This document shows positions 1 to 6,917 of a DNA stretch of 64,000 nt, one piece after another (positions within the stretch are counted from its first letter, which is position 1; every line of letters begins with the position of its first letter). The DNA lies in the NCBI RefSeq assembly GCF_023657445.1, contig NZ_JAGTWY010000001.1, forward strand, positions 2,480,001 to 2,544,000, read 5' to 3'. Origin of the DNA: Marinobacter sediminum (GTDB lineage Bacteria; Pseudomonadota; Gammaproteobacteria; Pseudomonadales; Oleiphilaceae). Under the pieces are notes generated by a model. That model worked only from the letters and a program-made list of their open reading frames with translations. It made no database searches and was not told the origin of the DNA. The position numbers were made by a program, and so were the translations under genes.

Positions 1-1
1 C

Positions 2-139
2 ATCGTAGCGGGCATCATGGGGTCTCTGGCCGTCACTGCGGGGATCAGCGTGGTACGTCATGCTCGTCAGGATATCGCTGAAGCAAGAGCCGCCAGTGTA
101 CAGGCCTCGCCTGCCAGTTCGTCTGTAAGCTCCCGTTAA
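2..139 (+). CDS. C-terminal end of an unidentified membrane protein (5' partial)
   Basis: An open frame enters from the left edge and stops with TAA at 137-139, giving the last 45 residues of a protein. The visible part is a hydrophobic, Gly/Ala-rich segment (IVAGIMGSLAVTAGISVV) followed by a short charged stretch (RHARQD) and an Ala/Ser-rich tail. That pattern fits a final transmembrane helix with a cytoplasmic tail. Too little is present to assign a family. It lies upstream of a Crp/Fnr-type regulator on the same strand, separated by about 180 bases. Confidence 0.5.
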   Translation: MVAGIMGSLAVTAGISVVRHARQDIAEARAASVQASPASSSVSSR

Positions 140-248
140 AGCGCCAGAGAAATCATCACCGGAATAGACGCCAGGGCAAACAACAGGGTCAGCAGAACCG
201 TGCCCGCTGCCTGCCCTGGCAAGTACCCGGAAGGCTTGCAAAACGGTA

Positions 249-264
249 ATGACCTATGTCATTT
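249..264. promoter_or_regulatory. 16-bp palindrome AATGAC-N4-GTCATT upstream of the Crp/Fnr-type gene
   Basis: Perfect inverted repeat with 6-base arms and a 4-base spacer. Its inner part, ATGAC-N4-GTCAT, has the same TGA-N6-TCA geometry as FNR-family boxes (TTGAT-N4-ATCAA). It lies 58 bases before the start of the Crp/Fnr-type gene at 322, so autoregulation is plausible. This is inferred from position and symmetry only. Confidence 0.45.
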
Positions 265-321
265 CCGCTATCGCTTCTTTGGTAGGATAATCGAACAATC
301 ATTCGAAACAGGGTCCGCGCC

Positions 322-1029
322 ATGAACAGCATTCTCAGGCCCGACGTATCCTCCTCTCCCTGCCTTCTCGGTGAGGGAAACAGGGATATCGTTCTGCAGG
401 AATCCGCACCGGAATCGGTAGCACTGCTCAATGGGCTGAGCCGTGTGTTCGGCATACGCCTCACGGACAACCATAACGATCCGGAAACCCAGCTGCTCGC
501 AGACCTCTCCGGGCTCTTCCACCAGCAACGGGTTGATGCCGAAACCACACTGGAACAGCATGATGCCCCCTGGCGTAATGTTTACCTCATTCAGCACGGT
601 ATCCTGAGGTTGTTCCGGGAAGCTCCCAACGGCAAGATTGCCATTCATCACTTCTTTTCAGAGGGTGATATGGTCTGGCCCGTCTTTGGCCGCACCCGCA
701 CTGTTCGCAATACGCTCTGCCTGGTCTCTGTTACGCCGGCAACCGTCTGGGTCGCCGATTTCTCCGCATTCCGCTCGGCCATCCGGTCCCACGGCGAAGG
801 CCTGTGGCCCCGCTTTGCCCTTGCACTGACCGAAGAGCTCGCAGAACTCACCAGCATGCGGGAATTCCGCAAACACACGATGCCGGCCCGGGAACGCTAT
901 AAGCTGCTGCTTGAAGAGTATCCCGAGCTGGTCAAGCGTGTTCCAGACAATCAGCTGGCGTCGTGGCTGGGTGTTGTACCCGCAACCTTCTCCCGGCTGA
1001 AAACAGGTGCGGTGGGCGGCCAGTCCTGA
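322..1029 (+). CDS. Crp/Fnr-family transcriptional regulator
   Basis: A 235-aa protein with the Crp/Fnr plan. A cyclic-nucleotide-binding-like beta-roll covers roughly residues 55-150 (VYLIQHGILRLFREAPNGK, then HHFFSEGDMVWPVFG). A dimer helix follows, then a C-terminal winged helix-turn-helix near 205-228 (RVPDNQLASWLGVVPATFSRLK). The N-terminal cysteine cluster of true FNR/ANR iron-sulfur sensors is absent, so it is not an FNR-type oxygen sensor. The signal is unknown. Its position beside narK, nnrS and globin genes suggests a role in nitrate or NO respiration, by inference. A palindrome at 249-264 could be its own operator. Confidence 0.85.
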   Translation: MNSILRPDVSSSPCLLGEGNRDIVLQESAPESVALLNGLSRVFGIRLTDNHNDPETQLLADLSGLFHQQRVDAETTLEQHDAPWRNVYLIQHGILRLFREAPNGKIAIHHFFSEGDMVWPVFGRTRTVRNTLCLVSVTPATVWVADFSAFRSAIRSHGEGLWPRFALALTEELAELTSMREFRKHTMPARERYKLLLEEYPELVKRVPDNQLASWLGVVPATFSRLKTGAVGGQS

Positions 1030-1055
1030 GTTCCGGCACACACCGGGAAACCACA

Positions 1056-1088
1056 TAAAAAAGGGCAGCAAGCTCTCGCCTGCTGCCC
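1056..1088 (-). terminator. Rho-independent terminator of wrbA
   Basis: The arms GGGCAGCA (1063-1070) and TGCTGCCC (1081-1088) form an 8-bp stem. On the minus strand the stem is followed by TTTTTT, and it lies about 35 bases after the wrbA stop. Confidence 0.85.
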
Positions 1089-1123
1089 TGAAAAACGCTC
1101 AACGCTTGATCAGTGCTTTACCG

Positions 1124-1723
1124 TTAGCCGTGCAGCTTCACTGCCAGCTCAGCAACATGTTTGCCCTGGAAGCGGGCAATCGCCAGTTCTTTCTCACTGG
1201 GCTGACGCGAACCGTCCCCACCGGCGATGGTTGATGCCCCGTAGGGTGTTCCGCCGTTCATTTCAGAAATATCAAAGAACTCCGGAATACCATAACCCAG
1301 AGGTACGATCACCATGCCGTGATGGGCCAGCGTGGTCCAGAACGAACTGATGGTGTGTTCCTGACCACCACCGGTTCCGGTGGAAGTGAATACACTGGCC
1401 ACCTTGCCGTGAAGCTTGCCTTCCGCCCACAACCCGCCAGTCTGGTCGAGGAAGGAGCGCATCTGGCCCGCCATGTTGCCGAACCGGGTCGGTGTGCCGA
1501 AGATGATGGCATCATACTCCGCAAGCTCTTTCGGGTCGGCTACAGTGGCCTGCTGCTCCGCCTTGCCACCGGCACTCAGAAACGCCTGATCGGCCATGGT
1601 TTCCGGAACCCGCTTGAGGGTGATCTCGGCACCGTCTACATCCTTGGCACCTTCTGCAATCGTGTTTGCCATCGTTTCAATATGGCCGTACATGGAATAA
1701 TAAAGAACAAGTACTTTTGCCAT
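1124..1723 (-). CDS. wrbA: NAD(P)H:quinone oxidoreductase WrbA
   Basis: A 199-aa flavodoxin-fold protein of the usual WrbA length. It is a soluble FMN enzyme that reduces quinones by two electrons using NAD(P)H, which avoids semiquinone and oxidative stress. The FMN phosphate loop is [10 protein letters not shown] near residues 10-19. The other family signatures are [24 protein letters not shown] near 75-98, [11 protein letters not shown] near 114-124 and the C-terminal [11 protein letters not shown]. It is monocistronic, with its own terminator. A perfect 13-bp palindrome (1748-1760, GTCATC-T-GATGAC) lies 25 bases upstream of its start and is a candidate operator. Confidence 0.97.
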   Translation of the reverse strand: MAKVLVLYYSMYGHIETMANTIAEGAKDVDGAEITLKRVPETMADQAFLSAGGKAEQQATVADPKELAEYDAIIFGTPTRFGNMAGQMRSFLDQTGGLWAEGKLHGKVASVFTSTGTGGGQEHTISSFWTTLAHHGMVIVPLGYGIPEFFDISEMNGGTPYGASTIAGGDGSRQPSEKELAIARFQGKHVAELAVKLHG

Positions 1724-1747
1724 TGGGAGAACCCTCTCTGTCTATCT

Positions 1748-1760
1748 GTCATCTGATGAC
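1748..1760. promoter_or_regulatory. 13-bp palindrome GTCATC-T-GATGAC upstream of wrbA
   Basis: Perfect 6-1-6 inverted repeat located 25 bases upstream of the wrbA start codon, where a repressor could block transcription or translation initiation. The binding protein is unknown. Confidence 0.35.
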
Positions 1761-1858
1761 GCAAGGCTAACCAGTGGCGGTAAACAGAGAAACCGGAAGT
1801 TTTCCGGCAGGTCGTTCAGTTTTTCTGAACAGGGTCACAGGATGTTCCCCCTCAAGAA

Positions 1859-1887
1859 TTGCGTACAACTGTACGCTCAAGTATTTT
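1859..1887 (+). promoter_or_regulatory. Promoter of the hemolysin III gene with FabR/DesT-like operator
   Basis: A -35 like TTGCGT (1859-1864) and a -10 like TATTTT (1882-1887) are separated by 17 bases. Between them sits a perfect palindrome, GCGTAC-AACT-GTACGC (1861-1876), which overlaps the -35 and the spacer as a repressor site would. Its arms match, as I remember it, the E. coli fabB FabR operator (GCGTACA/TGTACGC). The predicted transcription start near 1894 coincides with the upstream ATG, which favours the downstream ATG at 1918 as the translation start. Confidence 0.6.
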
Positions 1888-1917
1888 ATACGCATGACTA
1901 ATACGGACGACCTTTCG

Positions 1918-2583
1918 ATGACACCAGCCCCATCCGCCACCCAGACTCTTCACAACAACATCGAGGAATGGCTTAACAGCGCAACTCACGGCATTGGAGC
2001 GTTACTTAGCGTTCTTGGAACCGTGGCCCTGATTGTCGGTGCCAGTCAGTCCGGGGATGCCTGGAAGATCGTCAGCTTCAGCATTTTTGGTGCCTCACTT
2101 ATCCTGCTTTACATGGCGTCCGCCCTGTATCACGGCGCGCGTCGGCCAGAGCTGAAGAAGGCCTTTAAAACCCTCGACCATTGCGCCATCTTCCTGTTGA
2201 TTGCAGGCACCTACACGCCGTTCCTTCTGGTAAACATGCGGGGGACCGTGGGCTGGACGCTGTTTGCAGTGATCTGGTCGCTGGCGCTGACGGGGGTGAT
2301 ATTGAAGGTTATTTTCAAGAACCGCTTCAAGCTTGCCCGTGTTGGCATCTACGTGGCCATGGGCTGGCTAATCACCTTTGCCTCGTCGGATCTTATGGCA
2401 AGCCTGAGCGAAACCGCCCTGAACCTCACCATTGCCGGCGGTGTTGTGTACACCGCCGGTGTCGCCTTTTATCTGGCCGACCGCATCCCGTACATGCACG
2501 CAGTCTGGCACCTGTTCGTGATTGGCGGCAGCGCCTGTCACTTCAGCGCCATCTATTATGGCGTTCTGCCCTACACGGCCTGA
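1918..2583 (+). CDS. Hemolysin III / PAQR family membrane protein
   Basis: A 221-aa protein with about seven transmembrane helices. It belongs to the HlyIII/YqfA branch of the PAQR family, whose eukaryotic members act in membrane-fluidity and ceramide signalling. The metal-site residues are visible: ASALYHGAR (His), LDHCAIFLLIAGTYTPF (Asp/His) and, near the C-terminus, HAVWHLF...ACHF (two or three His). I chose ATG 1918 because GGA lies 10 bases upstream and the promoter would start RNA near the alternative ATG at 1894. The stop is immediately adjacent to the convergent YIP1-family gene. The promoter palindrome links it to fatty-acid/membrane regulation by inference. Confidence 0.9.
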   Translation: MTPAPSATQTLHNNIEEWLNSATHGIGALLSVLGTVALIVGASQSGDAWKIVSFSIFGASLILLYMASALYHGARRPELKKAFKTLDHCAIFLLIAGTYTPFLLVNMRGTVGWTLFAVIWSLALTGVILKVIFKNRFKLARVGIYVAMGWLITFASSDLMASLSETALNLTIAGGVVYTAGVAFYLADRIPYMHAVWHLFVIGGSACHFSAIYYGVLPYTA

Positions 2584-3147
2584 TCAGAACCCCCAGACCA
2601 TCGCCATCAGTACGCCCCAGGCGAGCAGGGACACCGCCATGACGGTGTAGGTGGCAGACATGGCCACCACATCATTATCCGTTCGTTCGCAAACGGAGCG
2701 AACACCCTGATACACCAGCGCGCAGGACAGGAACAACCCGGCAAGCACCGCCACCACACTCACCGCCAGAGCCGGCACCAGTAACGCCAGTGACGACAGC
2801 CAAAGCGGCAGGGGAGCAATCGCAGCCAGCAGATAGGCATCCTGATAACTGACTCTCAGTTGATGGCTGTCCATCACAGCGTGAATCAGCCAACCCATCA
2901 CAAAAAATGTCAGCAGTTCGGCCAAAAACAGAATAGTAGTGATAAACCGCCATTCCTTGTCACCAAACCCCCGAATAAAGCTGTCGCCGTAGTGCGTGCC
3001 CGCGAAATAAAGCAGCACCGGTGGCAGGAACGACATGGGTACCACAATAACCCAGGCCAGGAACGGAATGGACAGATCAAGACGCCGCAGCTCAGACCAG
3101 GCGCCATTGCCAGAAAACGGTAGACGGGCAAACTGTGTAATATTCAT
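2584..3147 (-). CDS. YIP1-family integral membrane protein
   Basis: A 187-aa protein with about five hydrophobic segments (LSIPFLAWVIVVPMSFLPPVLLYFAG, a second near residues 70-88, and three in the C-terminal half). The layout and motifs such as YQDAYLLAAIAPLPLWLSSL resemble Yip1/DUF1282 bacterial inner-membrane proteins, whose function is unknown. It is transcribed divergently from the nnrS gene at 3219. Its ribosome-binding site (AAAGGTG) lies inside the palindromic element at 3151-3167. The family assignment is from recognition only. Confidence 0.65.
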   Translation of the reverse strand: MNITQFARLPFSGNGAWSELRRLDLSIPFLAWVIVVPMSFLPPVLLYFAGTHYGDSFIRGFGDKEWRFITTILFLAELLTFFVMGWLIHAVMDSHQLRVSYQDAYLLAAIAPLPLWLSSLALLVPALAVSVVAVLAGLFLSCALVYQGVRSVCERTDNDVVAMSATYTVMAVSLLAWGVLMAMVWGF

Positions 3148-3150
3148 GAT

Positions 3151-3167
3151 GCACCTTTAAAATGTAC
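3151..3167. promoter_or_regulatory. TTTAAA-centred palindromic element between YIP1-family gene and nnrS
   Basis: The 17-base sequence GCACCTTTAAAATGTAC is an imperfect palindrome. It shares 12 of 17 positions with the element upstream of the globin gene (6340-6356). It also overlaps the YIP1 gene's ribosome-binding site, so part of the similarity may be coincidence. Confidence 0.3.
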
Positions 3168-3218
3168 CCATGTTATTTTACTGATAGCCCTGGGGCCCGA
3201 TCTGGTCAAGGACGCAAG

Positions 3219-4376
3219 ATGACTTCAGACAACTCGGGGATGTCCCGCAACAACATACATGCATTCTGGTTATTTTTTACTGCCGCCTCGCTTCTGGCTG
3301 CATTGGCGGTGCCTCTATCCGTTTACAGCGCCCTGTCTGGCACAGGCTGGCCTCCGGGACTATTGGGCTCCGGACATGGCCATGAACTGATTTTCGGCTT
3401 TGCTCTGGCCCTGGTTGCCGGCTATACCCTTGGCCCCCAGCCGCGGCGACTTCTTGCATCGCTGTTTCTGTTGTGGCTTGTTGCCCGGATCAGCTGGTTT
3501 CTGGCGCCGGAGAGCCTGGCAGCCCAAGCGCTCAGTCCGGCTTTTGCGCTATTGCTGGCCCGCCATGCCGTACCAAGGTTCCAGGCTGCCAAGAAATGGC
3601 GCAACCGGATCGCAGGCCCGCTGATACTGGTCCTGTGTCTGTTATCGGCCCTCTTCTGGCTTGCCAGTAGCACCCTGACTGGGAGCCTTCAGCCAATGCC
3701 CGACCCCCGCCAGGTGATGGTAGCCGCCATTATCGGCCTTCTGCTGCTGATGACGTTTATCGGGGGCAGAATGATCGCCCCAGCAGTGGCCGGAACCCTG
3801 GAGAAGCGGGGCATTTCCCTGGAGGCAAGGGTGCAACCACGGATTGAAGGGGTGCTGTTGATCATTCTGCCACTGGCACTGATTCTGACCTTCCTGCCAT
3901 GGGCAGCTGCGGGCGCAGGGCTATTATTGGTGATCTCGACCTTGCTGATTGTGGTTCGCACCATCCGCTGGAAGCTCTGGCATTGCAGAAATCGGCCGGA
4001 TATTCTGGTTCTGGCCCTTGGTTATCTCTGGCTGGCGGCAGGCGCCGGCGCCACCGGGTTCAGTCTTTTGCGGGGAACTGACCCAATCCCCTCCATGCAT
4101 CTGATCACCATTGGCGCCCTTGGCACGCTGTCCACCAGTGTGATGCTGCGCCTGGCCTGGCAGCGCGCCAGACGGACCACGCCACCCTCATGGCAGGTTA
4201 TCGGTATTGCTATCGGCATGGCTATTTCGGCGCTCGCTCGGCTTCATGCGGGCGTTACGCCTTTCACGAACCCTCACCTGCTCGGGTTGTCGGCTGTGAG
4301 CTGGTCCGGCACCTACGCTCTTGTCGCCCTGCAGCTTGTTGTGCTGTTCCGGCATAGCCAGAACCGCCGGAAATGA
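3219..4376 (+). CDS. nnrS: NnrS family protein (first copy)
   Basis: A 385-aa polytopic protein with roughly 12 hydrophobic segments. NnrS proteins are heme- and copper-containing inner-membrane proteins linked to protection from nitric oxide and nitrosative stress. Family marks include GSGHGHELIFGFALALVAGYTL near the N-terminus, FIGGRMIAPAVAGTLEKRG in the middle and MHLITIGALGTLSTSVMLRLAWQR near the C-terminus. The start at 3219 has AGGA seven bases upstream; a longer frame to 3162 lacks a ribosome-binding site. It precedes narK at 4634. A second copy lies at 14048. Confidence 0.9.
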   Translation: MTSDNSGMSRNNIHAFWLFFTAASLLAALAVPLSVYSALSGTGWPPGLLGSGHGHELIFGFALALVAGYTLGPQPRRLLASLFLLWLVARISWFLAPESLAAQALSPAFALLLARHAVPRFQAAKKWRNRIAGPLILVLCLLSALFWLASSTLTGSLQPMPDPRQVMVAAIIGLLLLMTFIGGRMIAPAVAGTLEKRGISLEARVQPRIEGVLLIILPLALILTFLPWAAAGAGLLLVISTLLIVVRTIRWKLWHCRNRPDILVLALGYLWLAAGAGATGFSLLRGTDPIPSMHLITIGALGTLSTSVMLRLAWQRARRTTPPSWQVIGIAIGMAISALARLHAGVTPFTNPHLLGLSAVSWSGTYALVALQLVVLFRHSQNRRK

Positions 4377-4452
4377 TTGGCTACCTCTACTGCGCCATCG
4401 GCCAGAACGCCTACCCACTTTGGAATATTACTATCGCATCCACATGATTTTA

Positions 4453-4466
4453 TTGATTTTTATTTA
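4453..4466. promoter_or_regulatory. Weak Anr/Dnr-like box upstream of narK (4634)
   Basis: TTGAT-TTTT-ATTTA has a perfect left half-site and a 3/5 right half-site of TTGAT-N4-ATCAA. It lies in the 257-base gap upstream of the narK at 4634, about 168 bases before the start. The region is locally AT-rich, so chance is a real alternative. Confidence 0.3.
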
Positions 4467-4633
4467 CCAGAAGCAGACCTGAAACCGCGCCGGAAAACCG
4501 GCTATCTGGCACGCCGCTTTGTCCTTGCGAAATATCAAGAAACCCTCCCCGCCCAGCTTTGCACAATGGTGTCGAGAAGCCCGGATGCCGCCACGCATGC
4601 GGTCAGGGTACGTTAACCGAGGGAGTCAAAATC

Positions 4634-6226
4634 ATGGCCAAAACCAACGCAGACATCGAACACTGGGATGTCGAAAACGAAGAATTCTGGGAGCAGGAGG
4701 GCAAGCGCATCGCTTCCCGCAACCTGTGGATTTCCATCCCCAGCCTGCTGATAGGCTTTGCCGTCTGGTTGATGTGGGGGATGATCACCACCCAGATGAA
4801 GAATCTGGGCTTTCCCTTCAGCATTGAGCAACTGTTTACCCTTTCTGCAATCGCAGGCTTGTCCGGCGCCACCTTGCGGATTCCGGCCTCGTTCATGATC
4901 AAGATTGCCGGCGGACGAAACACCGTTTTCCTGACCACGGCCCTGTTGATGATTCCGGCGGCCGGTACCGGTATTGCCCTGATGAACCCGGATACACCCT
5001 TTATTGTCTTCCAGGCCCTGGCATTGCTCTCAGGTATCGGTGGCGGTAACTTTGCCTGCTCCATGAGCAACATCAGTACCTTCTACCCGAAAAGCAAGCA
5101 GGGCTATGGCCTGGGCATGAATGCCGGGCTGGGGAATTTCGGCGTGACTACCATGCAGGTCGTCATTCCGCTGGTGATGACCGTTGGCATCTTCGGTGCC
5201 CTGGCCGGTGACCCGATGCAACTGCAAAGTCCCAGCGGCACTCTTATCGGTCGTATTGAGGTTGGCACCGACACCTGGATCCAGAACGCCGGCTTTATCT
5301 GGCTGTTGTTTCTGATTCCGCTGGCGTTTGCCGGTTGGTTCGGCATGAACAACCTGAAAGTGGTTACACCGAATCCCGGCAGCCCGCTCTCGGCGTTTGG
5401 CAAGATTCTCGGACTCTACGGCGTCGGCCTCCTGGCATCTATTGCAGGCGTCTGGGCCCTCAGCGTGCTGAACATGTGGCTCGCCCTGCCCCTGACCATC
5501 GTGCTGACACTGATTCTCTTGCGGCTGATCCCGGGCGACATCAAGCCCAACATCCAGAATCAGTTTGCGATTTTCAGCAACAAGCACACCTGGTCCATGA
5601 CCGTGCTCTACATTCTCACCTTTGGCTCGTTCATTGGTTTCTCCGCTGCCCTGCCACTGTCCATCACCGTCATCTTCGGCAACATGATGGAAGTTGCTGC
5701 CGATGGCACGGTCACCCGGGTGGTCAACCCTGATGCACCGAGCGCACTGACCTGGGCCTGGATGGGTCCTTTTGTTGGCGCACTGATTCGTCCGGTTGGT
5801 GGCTGGATTTCAGACAAGGTTGGCGGCTCCATCGTTACCCAGATCATCTCGGTTGTGATGGTTGGCGCCTCTGTGGCCACCGGCTATGTGATGATGCTGG
5901 CGTACAACTCCACGGATCCGAACGCCTATTTTGCGCCCTTCCTGATTCTGTTCATTCTCATGTTTGCCGCCAGCGGTATTGGCAACGGCTCCACCTTCCG
6001 CAGCATCGGTTTCATCTTCAACCAGCAGCAGAAAGGCCCTGTACTGGGCTGGACATCCGCGGTTGCCGCCTATGGCGCGTTCATCGCCCCACGGGTAATG
6101 GGCCAGGAAATCCAGGCCGGCACACCGGAAGTTGCCATGTACGGCTTTGCAGTCTTTTACGCGCTCTGCCTGGTAGTGAACTGGTGGTTCTACCTTCGCA
6201 AGAACGCCTATATCAAGAACCCGTAA
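4634..6226 (+). CDS. narK: Nitrate/nitrite MFS transporter NarK (antiporter-like group)
   Basis: A 530-aa permease of the major facilitator superfamily, nitrate/nitrite porter family. The signature GIGGGNFACSMSNISTFYPK continuing into QGYGLGMNAGLGNFG (around residues 140-175) is diagnostic. The long loop with TWIQNAGFIW and the overall length resemble the NarK2/NarU nitrate-nitrite antiporter branch. Start ATG 4634 is preceded by GAGGGAG at good spacing. A terminator follows at 6246-6281. It probably moves nitrate into and nitrite out of the cytoplasm during nitrate respiration. The transport mode is inferred from branch similarity only. Confidence 0.93.
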   Translation: MAKTNADIEHWDVENEEFWEQEGKRIASRNLWISIPSLLIGFAVWLMWGMITTQMKNLGFPFSIEQLFTLSAIAGLSGATLRIPASFMIKIAGGRNTVFLTTALLMIPAAGTGIALMNPDTPFIVFQALALLSGIGGGNFACSMSNISTFYPKSKQGYGLGMNAGLGNFGVTTMQVVIPLVMTVGIFGALAGDPMQLQSPSGTLIGRIEVGTDTWIQNAGFIWLLFLIPLAFAGWFGMNNLKVVTPNPGSPLSAFGKILGLYGVGLLASIAGVWALSVLNMWLALPLTIVLTLILLRLIPGDIKPNIQNQFAIFSNKHTWSMTVLYILTFGSFIGFSAALPLSITVIFGNMMEVAADGTVTRVVNPDAPSALTWAWMGPFVGALIRPVGGWISDKVGGSIVTQIISVVMVGASVATGYVMMLAYNSTDPNAYFAPFLILFILMFAASGIGNGSTFRSIGFIFNQQQKGPVLGWTSAVAAYGAFIAPRVMGQEIQAGTPEVAMYGFAVFYALCLVVNWWFYLRKNAYIKNP

Positions 6227-6245
6227 TACCGGCCTGGCCCGTCAG

Positions 6246-6281
6246 AAAGCCCCGGTCTCGTCAGTGAGGCCGGGGCTTTTT
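6246..6281 (+). terminator. Rho-independent terminator after narK
   Basis: Arms AGCCCCGG (6248-6255) and CCGGGGCT (6270-6277) are followed by a run of T on the plus strand, 20 bases after the narK stop. Confidence 0.9.
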
Positions 6282-6339
6282 CGTGCGCGGACGGAAGTTC
6301 CCGGCCCTGAATCAGAATGGTTTTGTAGCCTTTGAACTG

Positions 6340-6368
6340 CTACTTTTAAAAGGTAGGGAATGCATTCC
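6340..6368. promoter_or_regulatory. Double palindromic element upstream of the globin gene
   Basis: A near-perfect 17-bp palindrome (6340-6356: CTAC, TTTTAAAA core, GGTAG; one mismatched pair) is abutted by a perfect 12-bp palindrome, GGAATGCATTCC (6357-6368). The second resembles the ATGCATT half-sites of NsrR operators. Both lie 20-50 bases before the globin start codon, where a repressor could act. Confidence 0.5.
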
Positions 6369-6389
6369 ATCCAGTGAGTGGAGGTCGTC

Positions 6390-6806
6390 ATGTCTTTCGA
6401 TGACATCTTTGACGCAAGCTATGACCGTGTCCTCCTGGCATCACCTGATAACACTGACTTCTTTGAAGCTTTCTACCAGCGTTTCCTGAGTTCATCGCCA
6501 GAAGTCCGGATGCTGTTCCGCAATACGGATATGTCTGTGCAACGCAGTATGCTGAAAAAATCATTTTTCAGCCTGGTCGCGTTTTACGCCAGCGGCACCA
6601 TTGATGATGTGCTTCGAAGAATCGCTTACCTGCACAGTTCCCGGGAACTCAATATCAAGCCCTATCTGTACGACCTGTGGCTGGAATGCCTCACCGACAC
6701 CGTCAGAGTCTACGACCCGGAGTTCTGTGATGAAGTCGAGCTGGCATGGCGGCTCATTCTTAGCCCCGGGATTACCTACATGAAGTTCGGATACGACCAC
6801 TTCTGA
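6390..6806 (+). CDS. Single-domain globin
   Basis: A 138-aa all-helical protein with a globin pattern and no reductase domain. Visible candidates for key positions are Phe43 (CD1, MLFRNTD), Gln51 (E7, SVQRSML) and the proximal His82 (RRIAYLHSSRELNI, the counterpart of the flavohemoglobin F-helix motif). Start ATG 6390 follows GGAGG at ideal spacing. It lies between two narK genes and close to nnrS, so NO or oxygen binding linked to denitrification is the likely role, by inference. The upstream palindromes suggest a dedicated repressor. A bidirectional terminator follows. Confidence 0.8.
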   Translation: MSFDDIFDASYDRVLLASPDNTDFFEAFYQRFLSSSPEVRMLFRNTDMSVQRSMLKKSFFSLVAFYASGTIDDVLRRIAYLHSSRELNIKPYLYDLWLECLTDTVRVYDPEFCDEVELAWRLILSPGITYMKFGYDHF

Positions 6807-6864
6807 TAACCCCGGGAATGCCTCACCGAAGCCGGTCATCACGGGCACAGGATTCACACCTGGA

Positions 6865-6903
6865 ATAAAAAAAACCGCCGGGATTGCTCCCGGCGGTTTT
6901 TTA
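6865..6903. terminator. Bidirectional terminator between globin and narK
   Basis: An 11-bp stem, AACCGCCGGGA (6873-6883) with TCCCGGCGGTT (6888-6898), is flanked by an A-run on the left and a T-run on the right. It can serve both the globin gene and the convergent narK. Confidence 0.92.
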
Positions 6904-6917
6904 TCGCTACCCGGTCG

